Part shown: positions 33,477 to 42,026 of the stretch, piece after piece | Layout: each line of letters starts with the position of its first letter | Numbering within the stretch: the stretch's first letter is position 1 | NCBI RefSeq assembly: GCF_020781975.1 | Contig: NZ_JAJGNI010000004.1 | Coordinates: 124,001-188,000 of the forward strand | Length of the DNA: 64,000 nucleotides | Origin: Microbacterium schleiferi | GTDB lineage: Bacteria > Actinomycetota > Actinomycetes > Actinomycetales > Microbacteriaceae | Direction: 5' to 3' | Program-made: the position numbers and the translations under genes | Notes under the pieces: generated by a model | Databases searched by the model: none | Seen by the model: only the letters and a program-made list of their open reading frames with translations | Told to the model about the DNA's origin: nothing

Positions 33477-33955
33477 GTGGTGACCACGGGATACTCCGGG
33501 CGCGCAGGCCGATCATGCTCGCTCTCGCGTTCGTGTCGGCATCCGTGCTGCTGACAGCGTGTGCTGGGCCCGATCTCGATGAGCTCGAGACGGATGCCGC
33601 GGCCATCTTCGACACCCTGGTGGAGGCTGCCGGAGCGGTCGAGGAGGGAACACTCCGCACTCTCGAAACGACGGGCCCGGAGGAGCAGTCCTGCGGCGAG
33701 CAGGATCGCGGCACCCAGCGCACATTCGCCGCGGTCGGTTCTGTCTCGGTGGGGGCGGACTACGCCGCCGAGGACGCACTCGTCGATGCCGTGACGGCGG
33801 CGATCGACCCGGAGGTGTGGGCGACGATCGACGCCGACGGACTCGCGGGGCGCGAGGGCGCGTGGGTGGACGAGAGCGGCATCGTGGCCACGGTCAGCTA
33901 CGAGTCTCCGCTTCTGGTGATCGCCGTGTTCACGCCGTGCCTCGAGGCCCCCTAA
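33473..33955 (+). CDS. small putative lipoprotein
   Basis: A 160-residue protein with a basic N-terminus (RARRP), a hydrophobic core and the lipobox LLTAC; C30 would be lipidated. The mature part is acidic, without a recognised domain, and has two further Cys (QSCGEQ and TPCLEAP) that could pair. The GTG at 33473 is chosen because it overlaps the upstream stop (GTGA), which means translational coupling to the HExxH protein. An ATG at about 33512 would give a shorter signal peptide. It may be a substrate, chaperone or inhibitor of its neighbour; this is inference only. Confidence 0.65.
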   Translation: MSGDHGILRARRPIMLALAFVSASVLLTACAGPDLDELETDAAAIFDTLVEAAGAVEEGTLRTLETTGPEEQSCGEQDRGTQRTFAAVGSVSVGADYAAEDALVDAVTAAIDPEVWATIDADGLAGREGAWVDESGIVATVSYESPLLVIAVFTPCLEAP

Positions 33956-33992
33956 GGCGCGGGGACGGTTCGCCCGCCGTGAGGGCATGCCG

Positions 33993-33998
33993 TACACT
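33993..33998 (+). promoter_or_regulatory. -10 box upstream of tRNA-Trp
   Basis: TACACT, in the same GTACACTTG context as the rplJ promoter at 42775-42780, with TTCGCC 18 bases upstream. A leader of about 105 bases follows, ending in a hairpin AAGGCC-TTCC-GGCCTT (34091-34106) immediately before the tRNA. Confidence 0.5.
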
Positions 33999-34107
33999 TG
34001 ACCTGCAGTAGAAGTCTGCATTCTTTCGCCGTGCCCGCGATCGGGACACATCCCTCCTTTCACGTCGCGGCAGAAGACTGCAGACACCTCAAGGCCTTCC
34101 GGCCTTT

Positions 34108-34180
<73 letters not shown>

Positions 34181-34225
34181 CGCGTCAGCGCAAGCTGGCA
34201 CAACAGAAGCAACCAGGTGGGATAC

Positions 34226-34489
34226 ATGGTCCAGGATGACGCCAAGGGCGAGATCGTTGCCAGTGGCAGCGCTCCTCGCGAGAAGAAGCTGAACGTCTTC
34301 GCGCGGATCGCCCTGTTCATCCGTCAGGTCTTTGCGGAGCTTCGCAAGGTCGTCACCCCGACGCGCCAGGAGCTCCTGAAGTACACGGCAGTCGTGCTCG
34401 GGTTCGTCGTCATCATGATGGCACTCGTGTGGGGAATGGACTACGTGTTCCTCTGGCTGACGACGCAGGTCTTCGGCGTTCCCGCCTGA
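34226..34489 (+). CDS. secE: preprotein translocase subunit SecE
   Basis: An 87-residue single-span membrane protein. The conserved amphipathic helix FIRQVFAELRKVVTPTRQE (about 32-50) is followed by one transmembrane helix (about 54-77). It stabilises SecY in the Sec translocon. The ATG at 34226 has GGTGGGA upstream; the frame continues back into the tRNA and is not coding there. It is followed by nusG after 69 bases. Confidence 0.95.
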   Translation: MVQDDAKGEIVASGSAPREKKLNVFARIALFIRQVFAELRKVVTPTRQELLKYTAVVLGFVVIMMALVWGMDYVFLWLTTQVFGVPA

Positions 34490-34558
34490 TCTGTTCGTCC
34501 TCACGGTGCGAGGCAGGATGCTGCATCGCGCCCGATCAAATGGAAGTGAACGAAATAC

Positions 34559-35587
34559 GTGTCTGAACGATTTCTCGACGACGCCGACTGGGCGCCCTCG
34601 GCCGAGCAGTCCTCCGAGGAGGACGAGGCCCAGGAGGGCAACGAGCTCGCGCGCGAAGAGCACCAGAGCGATGCGGCCGAGCACGTCGCCATCCACATCG
34701 AGGATGAGGACGACGACGCGGACTACTCGGATGACGACGACGTCGAGGTGAGCGACCCGGAGGCTGATGCGATCGTGAACGATGCACTCGAGATCGACGA
34801 GGCAGCAGAGGCTGAAGCCGCTGCCGAGGTTCTGACCGACGACCTCGCCGAAGAAGAAGCCGAGCGCGCTGCCCACGCCGCCGAAGAGGTCACGCCTTAC
34901 GACGGTCACGAGCTCGGTGACGACGTCGACGAGGCTGACGTGGCCGACGGGGACGAGGCCGAGGAAGACCCGTACGAGACATTCCGCGCGGAACTGCGGT
35001 CCCTCCCGGGCAAGTGGTACGTCATTCACTCCTACGCCGGCTTCGAGCGCAAGGTGAAGGCCAACATCGAGCAGCGCAAGTCGACGCTCGAGGTAGAAGA
35101 AGACATCTACCAGATCGAAGTTCCGATGGAAGATGTCGTCGAGATCAAGAACGGCCAGCGCAAGATGGTCACCCGCGTGCGCATCCCCGGCTACGTGCTC
35201 GTGCGCATGGAACTGAACGAAGACACCTGGTCGGTTGTTCGCCACACTCCCGGTGTCACCGGGTTCGTCGGCAACGCGCACAACCCGACGCCGCTCCGTT
35301 TCGAAGAGGCCTTCACGATGCTGAAGTCGCTCGTCGAGGTCAAGGAGACTGCTCCGGCCAAGGGCGGCGCGAGTGGAGCCAAGGGTCAGCCCGTGGCGCG
35401 CAGCGTCGTCACCGAAGTCGACTTCGAGATCGGTGAGACCATCACGATCAAGGAAGGCTCCTTCGCGGGCCTGCCGGGCTCGATCAGCGAGATCAAGCCC
35501 GAGAGCGGCAAGCTCACGGTGCTCGTGTCGCTCTTCGAGCGCGAGACCCCGGTCGAGCTCAGCTTCGACCAGGTCACCAAGCAGTAA
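34559..35587 (+). CDS. nusG: transcription termination/antitermination protein NusG
   Basis: A 342-residue protein. Residues 1-140 are an acidic, low-complexity extension (many Asp/Glu with Ala) seen in actinobacterial NusG. The NGN domain starts near K152 (KWYVIHSYAGFERKVKANI) and the KOW domain near 285-342 (EGSFAGLPGSISEIKPESG). NGN binds the RNA polymerase clamp, and KOW contacts Rho or ribosomal protein S10. The GTG start gives MSERFLDDADW and no strong ribosome-binding site is seen. It is co-oriented with secE and rplK-rplA. Confidence 0.95.
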   Translation: MSERFLDDADWAPSAEQSSEEDEAQEGNELAREEHQSDAAEHVAIHIEDEDDDADYSDDDDVEVSDPEADAIVNDALEIDEAAEAEAAAEVLTDDLAEEEAERAAHAAEEVTPYDGHELGDDVDEADVADGDEAEEDPYETFRAELRSLPGKWYVIHSYAGFERKVKANIEQRKSTLEVEEDIYQIEVPMEDVVEIKNGQRKMVTRVRIPGYVLVRMELNEDTWSVVRHTPGVTGFVGNAHNPTPLRFEEAFTMLKSLVEVKETAPAKGGASGAKGQPVARSVVTEVDFEIGETITIKEGSFAGLPGSISEIKPESGKLTVLVSLFERETPVELSFDQVTKQ

Positions 35588-35687
35588 CGCAACCGCGCTC
35601 CAGCGCGATACAGACCACCGCTCCCGGAACGGCCGGGCTGCGGGAGAGAGGATGCCGATGGCGTCCGCTCGATGAAAGGAAAGAAGA

Positions 35688-36119
35688 ATGGCACCGAAGA
35701 AGAAGGTGACCGGCCTGATCAAGCTTCAGATCAACGCCGGTGCAGCCAACCCGGCGCCGCCGATCGGGCCTGCGCTCGGTCAGCACGGCGTCAACATCAT
35801 GGAGTTCTGCAAGGCGTACAACGCCGCGACCGAGTCGCAGCGCGGCAACGTCATCCCCGTCGAGATCACCGTCTACGAGGACCGCAGCTTCACGTTCATC
35901 CTGAAGACCCCGCCGGCAGCCGAGCTGATCAAGAAGGCTGCGGGCGTGCAGAAGGGCTCGAAGACGCCGCACACGGCCAAGGTGGGCAAGCTCACCAAGG
36001 ACCAGGTGCGTCAGATCGCCGAGACGAAGATGCCCGACCTGAACGCGAATGACATCGAGGCCGCCTCGCTGATCATCGCCGGCACCGCCCGTTCCATGGG
36101 CATCACGGTCGAGGACTGA
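35688..36119 (+). CDS. rplK: 50S ribosomal protein L11
   Basis: A 143-residue protein matching L11 end to end, with the Pro-rich switch ([19 protein letters not shown]) and C-terminal 23S rRNA-binding domain ([21 protein letters not shown]). It forms the GTPase-associated centre and is needed for RelA activation and for thiopeptide action. The ATG is preceded by AAAGGAAAGAAGA. The 100-base gap after nusG contains a CTCCCG/CGGGAG hairpin (about 35624-35648) that could be processed or regulatory. Confidence 0.97.
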   Translation: MAPKKKVTGLIKLQINAGAANPAPPIGPALGQHGVNIMEFCKAYNAATESQRGNVIPVEITVYEDRSFTFILKTPPAAELIKKAAGVQKGSKTPHTAKVGKLTKDQVRQIAETKMPDLNANDIEAASLIIAGTARSMGITVED

Positions 36120-36133
36120 GGGGGATAACGACA

Positions 36134-36826
36134 ATGGCTACCAAGTCCAAGGCATACAACGAAGCCGCCGCGAAGATCGAGGCCGGCAAGTTCTATTCAC
36201 CCAGCGAGGCTGTGAACTTGGCGAAGGAGACGGGCTCGAAGAAGTTCGACTCCACCGTCGAGGTCGCCCTCAAGCTCTCGGTCGACCCGCGCAAGGCAGA
36301 CCAGATGGTGCGCGGCACCGTCATCCTGCCCCACGGTACCGGCAAGACTGCGCGCGTCATCGTGTTCGCGACCGGTCCTGCCGCCGAAGCGGCGATCGCC
36401 GCTGGCGCTGACGAGGTCGGCGGCGCCGAGCTGATCGAGAAGGTCGCCGGCGGCTACACCGCGTTCGACGCTGCAGTGTCGACCCCGGAACTGATGGGCC
36501 AGGTCGGGCGTCTGGGTAAGGTCCTCGGTCCCCGAGGCCTCATGCCCAACCCCAAGACCGGCACCGTGACCCCCAACCCCGCCAAGGCGGTCGAGGAGAT
36601 CAAGGGCGGAAAGATCGAGTTCCGTGTCGACAAGCACGCCAATGTGCACTTCGTCGTCGGCAAGGCATCGTTCTCGGCCGAGCAGCTCGATGAGAACCTC
36701 AAGGCTGCGCTCGACGAGATCGTTCGCCTGAAGCCCTCGAGCTCGAAGGGCCGCTACATCCAGAAGGGTGCAGTCTCGACGACGTTCGGTCCCGGCATCC
36801 CGCTGGACGTGAACAGCATCGCCTGA
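36134..36826 (+). CDS. rplA: 50S ribosomal protein L1
   Basis: A 230-residue protein with the L1 signature [16 protein letters not shown]. It forms the mobile L1 stalk and in many bacteria represses the rplKA transcript. It starts 15 bases after rplK with a GGGGGATAAC ribosome-binding site and is followed by a TTCG-capped terminator, so this operon ends here rather than reading into rplJL. Confidence 0.97.
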   Translation: MATKSKAYNEAAAKIEAGKFYSPSEAVNLAKETGSKKFDSTVEVALKLSVDPRKADQMVRGTVILPHGTGKTARVIVFATGPAAEAAIAAGADEVGGAELIEKVAGGYTAFDAAVSTPELMGQVGRLGKVLGPRGLMPNPKTGTVTPNPAKAVEEIKGGKIEFRVDKHANVHFVVGKASFSAEQLDENLKAALDEIVRLKPSSSKGRYIQKGAVSTTFGPGIPLDVNSIA

Positions 36827-36840
36827 GCAACGATCTGATA

Positions 36841-36877
36841 CGACGACGGCCTCCGCTTCGGCGGGGGCCGTTGTCGT
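36841..36877 (+). terminator. terminator of the secE-nusG-rplKA unit
   Basis: A GC-rich stem of about 14-16 bp with a few mismatches (CGACGGCC-CCGC / GCGG-GGCCG-GTCG) is closed by a TTCG tetraloop, followed by GTTC. It ends right at the stop of the convergent lysE-type gene. Confidence 0.75.
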
Positions 36878-37540
36878 TCATCCGCCGACGACGAGGCTCA
36901 CGCCGAGGACGATCATCACGACCGCGATGATGGCGTCGAGGATGCGCCAGGCTCGGGGCGTCGCGAGCCAGCGACCGAGATAGCGGGCTCCGAACCCCAG
37001 TGCGCTGAACCAGAGGATGCTTGCCATCACGGCGCCGAGCGCGAAGAGCCACCGGTCATCGCCGTGGGTGTTGGCGACACCGCCGAGCAGAAACACCGTA
37101 TCGAGGTAGACGTGGGGGTTCAGCCACGTAAGCGCGAGGACGGTGAGAACCGTCGCGGAGAGCCGTGTCGCGGTCGTGGTCGGCTGAACCTGCACGGGCC
37201 GTTCGGTAGCAGAACCCGCGATGTCATCGCGCGGGTCGTCCACAGTCAGTGCGCCCGCGGGACGCCACGCGCGCCTGGCAGCGAGGAGGCCGTAACCCAC
37301 GAGGAAGGCCGCGCCCGCCCACCGCACGGCGGTCACCAGCCATGGCAGTGCAGCCAGTGCGAGCCCGACACCCGAGACGCCGAGCACGATGAGGATGGCG
37401 TCGGATGCGGCGCACACCACGACAACCGCCAGTACGTGCTCGCGCCGGATTCCCTGTCGAAGCACGAACAGGTTCTGTGCGCCGATGGCCACGATGAGCG
37501 ATAGTCCGAGGCCGAGACCGGCGAGGAGGGGAGGGAGCAC
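36878..37540 (-). CDS. lysE: LysE/ArgO-family basic amino-acid exporter
   Basis: A 220-residue membrane protein with six hydrophobic segments and the LysE N-terminus (GLSLIVAIGAQNLFVLRQGI). The conserved LTWLNPHVYLDTV motif in the fourth segment is diagnostic for LysE/ArgO. It exports lysine or arginine when intracellular pools rise. The divergent LysG/ArgP-type regulator 72 bases away is the classical partner, so induction by the exported amino acid is likely. Confidence 0.92.
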   Translation of the reverse strand: MLPPLLAGLGLGLSLIVAIGAQNLFVLRQGIRREHVLAVVVVCAASDAILIVLGVSGVGLALAALPWLVTAVRWAGAAFLVGYGLLAARRAWRPAGALTVDDPRDDIAGSATERPVQVQPTTTATRLSATVLTVLALTWLNPHVYLDTVFLLGGVANTHGDDRWLFALGAVMASILWFSALGFGARYLGRWLATPRAWRILDAIIAVVMIVLGVSLVVGG

Positions 37541-37611
37541 GCCTCGACGCTAGCTGGCGCGAGACATGCACTCCAGCTCAGGATTCTCACGGGGCATTAG
37601 CATCGCTTCAT

Positions 37612-38526
37612 ATGAAGATCGACTTCGACCTCGCCGACACCGTCGCGATCATCGCCGAGGAGGGCACTCTGGAGGCTGCGGCGCGGCGCATGCGGATCAC
37701 GCCGAGCGCCGTGAGCCAACGCCTCCGCGCGATCGAAGATCAGCTCGGTCGGGTGCTGCTGGTGCGCTCGAAGCCCGTGCGCCCGACGGCTGCCGGGGAA
37801 GCTGTCATCCGGCTCGCACGTCAGGCGCGTGTGCTCGAACATGATGCCCTTGCCGGCATCGGTGAAGACGGAGCCGCCGACGGACCCGTTTCTGTGCCGC
37901 TCGCGGTGAACGCGGACTCTCTCGCCACCTGGTTCCTCTCGCCACTGGGCCGCCTGAGTGCGCGGCATCCGATCGTGTTCGACCTTCATCGCGACGATCA
38001 GGACTTCACCGCTGCGCTCCTCGAGGGCGGCACCGTGATGGGCGCCGTGACGTCCCGTGCAGAGCCGGTAGCCGGATGCCGCGTTACCGCGCTCGGTGTC
38101 ATGCGCTACGAGGCAGTCGCCACTCCCGAGTTCGTCGCCCGCTACCTCAACATCTCACGCGGCGACACCCGTGCACTGGCTGCGGCCCCGGTCGTCCAGT
38201 TCGATCGCCGCGATGATCTGCAGGACCGGTGGCTACGGGAGAAGGGCGTGTCGGCTTCGGAAGCCCCGCGCCACTACGTCCCGGCATCCCATGACTTCGC
38301 GCAGGCAGTTGTGTTGGGACTCGGATGGGGCTTGCTGCCCGGCTTCCAGTCGGCAGCTGAGCTCGAGCGCGGAGCGCTCGTACGCCTGGGAGGTCCGCCC
38401 GTCGACGTTCCGCTGTACTGGCAGCAGTGGAATCTGCGTTCGCGGCTTCTGGATGCCGTGGCCACCGAAATCGTCGAGGAGGGACGCCGCGTGCTTCGAC
38501 CTGCGCGAGCCCTCAATCGTCGCTGA
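37612..38526 (+). CDS. lysG: LysG/ArgP-type LysR-family activator of the exporter
   Basis: A 304-residue LysR-type regulator. The helix-turn-helix is at about 18-38 (GTLEAAARRMRITPSAVSQRLRAIE begins it; cited in part), followed by the effector domain with the ArgP-specific SHDFAQAVVLGLGWGLLP segment. It should activate the divergent lysE in the presence of basic amino acids. TAGCAT (37598-37603) ends eight bases before the ATG, so the message may be leaderless. The end overlaps the convergent oxidoreductase gene by 14 bases. Confidence 0.92.
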   Translation: MKIDFDLADTVAIIAEEGTLEAAARRMRITPSAVSQRLRAIEDQLGRVLLVRSKPVRPTAAGEAVIRLARQARVLEHDALAGIGEDGAADGPVSVPLAVNADSLATWFLSPLGRLSARHPIVFDLHRDDQDFTAALLEGGTVMGAVTSRAEPVAGCRVTALGVMRYEAVATPEFVARYLNISRGDTRALAAAPVVQFDRRDDLQDRWLREKGVSASEAPRHYVPASHDFAQAVVLGLGWGLLPGFQSAAELERGALVRLGGPPVDVPLYWQQWNLRSRLLDAVATEIVEEGRRVLRPARALNRR

Positions 38527-39544
38527 CGCGCAGCACGATCTTGCCGCGTGTGTGCCCGCCCTCGATATCGGTGTGCGCCCTCGCCGCTTCCGCAAGGTCC
38601 AGCACGTGATCGATGTACACCTGAATCGATCGTGAGTCGAGCAGGCGGGCGATCGTCGCAAGGGTCGCGCCTTCCGGAATCACCTTGTAGCTGGTCGCGC
38701 GGACTCCTGCAGCCGCCGCAGCGTCGCGATACTCCGGCCACGATCCGGTGGGAACGAGGATGTAGATCCCGCCGGGCCGGAGCACCGACAGCGAGCGGGA
38801 GCCGATCGAGTCGGTGACGTTGCCCACGAGGTCGATGACGACGTCCATGTCGTGCACGACCTCCTCGAAGCGCGTCGAGGTGTGGTCGATCACGACCGAG
38901 GCGCCGAGATCCCGAAGCCACGGGGCGTTGGTTCCGGAGGCTGTGGCTGTCACGTGAGCGCCGAAGTACGCAGCGAACTGCACGGCGAAGTGCCCGACGC
39001 CACCGCTTCCGGCGTGGATGAGGATCCGCTGTCCTTCGTGAGCGTGAGCGGTCTCGACCACGAGCCCCCAGGCGGTGAGCGCTGCCACCGGCACTCCCGC
39101 CGCTTCGACATGCGAAAGGGAGGCTGGCTTGCGCGCGATCGACAGGGTGGGTGCGACGACATACTCGGCGTAGCTTCCCGGCGTCCGGGGGAACCCGGCC
39201 ATCCCGAACACTTCCGTACCGACGGGGAACGGATGGGTCTCGAACGGCGACTCGACGACGACGCCGCTGAAGTCGAAGCCGAGGATCTCGGGAAGCTCGG
39301 CTACGGCAGGAGCAAGTCCCTTCCCGGCCCGCGTCTTGGCATCGATCGGGTTCACACCGGCGGCGACCACCCGCACAAGCACCTCGCTCAGGACGGGGTG
39401 GGGCACCGGGACGGTGGTCTCGGTCAGGACGCCGGGAGCGCCCCACTGCGCGACGGTGACCGCACGCATCACTTCGGGGACCTGCGAGAGTTCGGTGGAG
39501 AATGCCCGGGTTTCGGGGGATGGGCGTAGCGGCCGGAATCGCAT
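38513..39544 (-). CDS. zinc-type alcohol dehydrogenase/quinone oxidoreductase family protein
   Basis: A 343-residue medium-chain dehydrogenase/reductase of the quinone-reductase (QOR) branch. GVNPIDAKTRAG and the nucleotide-binding HAGSGGVGHFAVQFA (GSGGVG) are present, while the zinc-ligand Cys cluster is lacking, so it is probably NADPH-dependent and zinc-free. The ATG at 39544 has AAGGAG seven bases upstream; an ATG 25 codons later is an alternative family-like start. It lies downstream of marR and the efflux gene on the same strand, with a 167-base gap and possibly its own promoter (TTGACT at 39647-39652), so membership of the MarR regulon is possible. Confidence 0.85.
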   Translation of the reverse strand: MRFRPLRPSPETRAFSTELSQVPEVMRAVTVAQWGAPGVLTETTVPVPHPVLSEVLVRVVAAGVNPIDAKTRAGKGLAPAVAELPEILGFDFSGVVVESPFETHPFPVGTEVFGMAGFPRTPGSYAEYVVAPTLSIARKPASLSHVEAAGVPVAALTAWGLVVETAHAHEGQRILIHAGSGGVGHFAVQFAAYFGAHVTATASGTNAPWLRDLGASVVIDHTSTRFEEVVHDMDVVIDLVGNVTDSIGSRSLSVLRPGGIYILVPTGSWPEYRDAAAAAGVRATSYKVIPEGATLATIARLLDSRSIQVYIDHVLDLAEAARAHTDIEGGHTRGKIVLRVSDD

Positions 39545-39711
39545 CGGTCGCTCCTTCCGCGAATTCGTCGCCAGCGGACCGCGCACATCGGCATCGACGT
39601 GGCACATGACGACCAGGTGAAACCCCGCCCTCCGCGAGGTGATCTCAGTCAACCCCCCGATTGTCTCGCTCGTGTTACGCCGTTGTCACCGAGCCGATAA
39701 GACCCGGCCCG

Positions 39712-40197
39712 TCAGCGTTTCGGGATATCGCCCGACGCGAAGGCGGTGAGTAGGTCGGTCAGGTCGTCGATCGACTCGGTCGGCCACTCTGCGAGCGTGT
39801 GGGAGAGCATCCGTTCGTACGGTGCTCGCGCGGCATCCAATCTCTTCCGTCCCTCTGAGGTGAGGGAGATCAACCGTGAACGACGGTCGTCCGGATCAGC
39901 CGTCCGCTCGATGAAGCCAAGACTTTCGAGCTCGCTGATCTGCCGACTGATCATTCCCTTGTCGGCGGTCAGGCGATGAGCGAGGGCCGACGACGTCGTG
40001 GGTCCGATTCGGCCGATGGTCGCGAGGAGTTTGAACGTGCCGGGGAGCATTCCCGGGCTCACCTCATCAGCGATCTGCGCATAGAACTTTCGGATGCGCG
40101 AGATGAGCTCGGAGATCGCACCCTCGAGTCTGTCCACTGCCGCGCGGTGCTCGCGGGTCGCCGGGTCGAGGTCCTCGGGGGACTCGGACTCGCTCAT
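39712..40197 (-). CDS. MarR-family transcriptional regulator
   Basis: A 161-residue winged-helix regulator (GPTTSSALAHRLTADKGMIS recognition region, then the DPDDRRSRLISLT wing). MarR proteins are dimers released from DNA by phenolic or drug-like ligands. It overlaps the stop of the upstream efflux gene (ATGA on the minus strand), so efflux pump and repressor are one operon. Two palindromes at the operon promoter are its likely binding sites. Confidence 0.92.
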   Translation of the reverse strand: MSESESPEDLDPATREHRAAVDRLEGAISELISRIRKFYAQIADEVSPGMLPGTFKLLATIGRIGPTTSSALAHRLTADKGMISRQISELESLGFIERTADPDDRRSRLISLTSEGRKRLDAARAPYERMLSHTLAEWPTESIDDLTDLLTAFASGDIPKR

Positions 40198-41915
40198 CGC
40201 GGCGGTTCCTGGGTGGATGCCGCGCCAGCAGCCTTGGCGCGGTGAGAACTGTCGGAATCCGCTCCGAGCTGGGCAGTGGCGGTGAGGGTTTCCATGCCCT
40301 CGGCGACAGACACGGTAGCGAGGTCGGCTTCACCGGCTTCCAGTCGCTCGCGGTTCGTCATCCGGGTCAGGGGAACGTTCGGCAAGAACGCGATGGCGAT
40401 GAGGCTCACGATCGCGAACGGCACGAGGATCAGGAAGGACTGTGAGATGCCTTGAGCATAGACGTCTTCGAAGATGACGCGCAGGCCCTCGGGCATCGCA
40501 GACACCTGCGGGAGGGACCCCGACTGGAGTTGCGAAGCCCAGGTCGACGCCTGGTCGCCGAGGGTTGCGAGCGCAGCGGTGACGTCATCCTTGCGTCCTC
40601 CCAAGAGGTCGGTGACGCTGCCGGCAAGAGCTGCGCCCATGACGGCAACACCGACGCTGCCGCCGAGGCTTCGGAAGAAGGTGACGCCGGAACTTGCCAC
40701 GCCGATCTTGGTGGGTTCGGTCGTGTTCTGCACGATGAGCACGAGGTTCTGCATCGTCATCCCGACGCCCGCGCCGAGCAGGAACATGTACAGCGACACG
40801 AGGGCGAAGTTCGTGTCGTAGTGGATCGTCGTCAACAGGGCGGACCCTGCGATCAGCGAGATGCTGCCCCCGATGAGGTAGGGCTTCCAGTGCCCGAAGC
40901 GGGTGATCAGCTGGCCGACTCCGACGGATGCCACCAGGAGTCCGGCGATCATCGGGATCGTCATCAGCCCGGCCTCCGTGGGTGTGGCGCCTCGAGCCAG
41001 CTGCATGTACTGGCTGAGGAATACCGAAGCCCCGAACATGGCGATGCCGGTGGCGATCGAGGCGAGCACGGCGAGTGTGAATGTGCGGCTCCGGAACATC
41101 GAGAGCGGGACGAGAGGTTCGCGCGAGCGCAGCTCGACCACGATGAACAGAACTGCGGCGAGAACAGCGCCGCCCACCATCAGCAGGGTCGTCACGCTCC
41201 ACCAGTCGAAGGAGTCGCCGGCGGTTGTCACCCAGATCAGCAGCAGCGAGACGGCGGCAGAGAGCAGGACGATGCCGAGGTAGTCGATCGAGACCTTCCG
41301 TGCCGCGAGGGGCTTCAGGTGGAGGGTGCGCTGCACGATGATCAGGGCCGCAACGGCAAAGGGAAGGGCGACATAGAAGTTCCAGCGCCACCCGATCCCG
41401 TCGGTGATGACGCCGCCTACAAGGGGGCCACCGATGGTAGCGAGCGCCATGACGGCGCCGAACAAGCCCATATAGCGACCGCGCTCGCGGGGGCTGATGA
41501 TGTCGGCCATGATCACCTGGCTGAGTGCGGCTAGGCCTCCCGCGCCGACGCCCTGCACCGCGCGCATGGCGATCAGCCACTCGGTGTTCGGTGCGAATCC
41601 CGCCGCGGCGGTTGCGACGACGAAGATGCCGATCGCGAGCTGGAAGAGCAGCTTGCGGTTCACGAGGTCGGCGAGCTTGCCCCAGACGGGTGTCGAGATC
41701 GCTGTTGTCAGAAGCGTCGCTGTCACGACCCAGGTGAACGCTGCCTGATCGCCGCCGAGGTCGTGGATGATCACCGGCAGGGAGGTGGAGACGACAGTCG
41801 AGGCGAGCATCGAGACGAACATGCCCAGGAGCAGGCCCGAGAGGGCCTCGAGGACCTGGCGGCGAGTCATGCCGGATTCGGTGAGGGCCGCAGCTGGAGG
41901 GGAAACGGATGCCAT
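40194..41915 (-). CDS. DHA2-family (14-TMS) multidrug efflux MFS transporter
   Basis: A 573-residue membrane protein with 14 hydrophobic segments. Motif A (GKLADLVNRK), the DHA2 motif C (GGPLVGGVITD, about 150-160) and the RAVQGVGAGG segment are present. The last 60 residues form a hydrophilic tail. Relatives (EmrB, QacA, LfrA) export cationic drugs and dyes using the proton gradient. It is the first gene of the operon, with a sigma-70-like promoter overlapped by the twin operators. Confidence 0.92.
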   Translation of the reverse strand: MASVSPPAAALTESGMTRRQVLEALSGLLLGMFVSMLASTVVSTSLPVIIHDLGGDQAAFTWVVTATLLTTAISTPVWGKLADLVNRKLLFQLAIGIFVVATAAAGFAPNTEWLIAMRAVQGVGAGGLAALSQVIMADIISPRERGRYMGLFGAVMALATIGGPLVGGVITDGIGWRWNFYVALPFAVAALIIVQRTLHLKPLAARKVSIDYLGIVLLSAAVSLLLIWVTTAGDSFDWWSVTTLLMVGGAVLAAVLFIVVELRSREPLVPLSMFRSRTFTLAVLASIATGIAMFGASVFLSQYMQLARGATPTEAGLMTIPMIAGLLVASVGVGQLITRFGHWKPYLIGGSISLIAGSALLTTIHYDTNFALVSLYMFLLGAGVGMTMQNLVLIVQNTTEPTKIGVASSGVTFFRSLGGSVGVAVMGAALAGSVTDLLGGRKDDVTAALATLGDQASTWASQLQSGSLPQVSAMPEGLRVIFEDVYAQGISQSFLILVPFAIVSLIAIAFLPNVPLTRMTNRERLEAGEADLATVSVAEGMETLTATAQLGADSDSSHRAKAAGAASTQEPPR

Positions 41916-41966
41916 GGGATGCCTTCTTGACGACGAGGAGTGGCTGCGCTCGTCATCGCGCAGTCA

Positions 41967-42009
41967 TTGACAAATGTCAACTATAGAGTATTTGGTTGAC
42001 AGGAGTCAA
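41967..42009 (-). promoter_or_regulatory. MFS-marR promoter with two MarR-type operators
   Basis: TTGACAAATGTCAA (41967-41980) is a perfect palindrome, and TTGACAGGAGTCAA (41996-42009) repeats it with the same TTGAC/GTCAA ends and a mismatched centre. Their centres are 29 bases apart, close to three helix turns. Read on the minus strand, TTGACT (42004-42009) and TATAGT (41980-41985) are separated by 18 bases, so each operator overlaps a promoter hexamer. Confidence 0.8.
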
Positions 42010-42026
42010 TTAGTTGGCGGCGCTGA

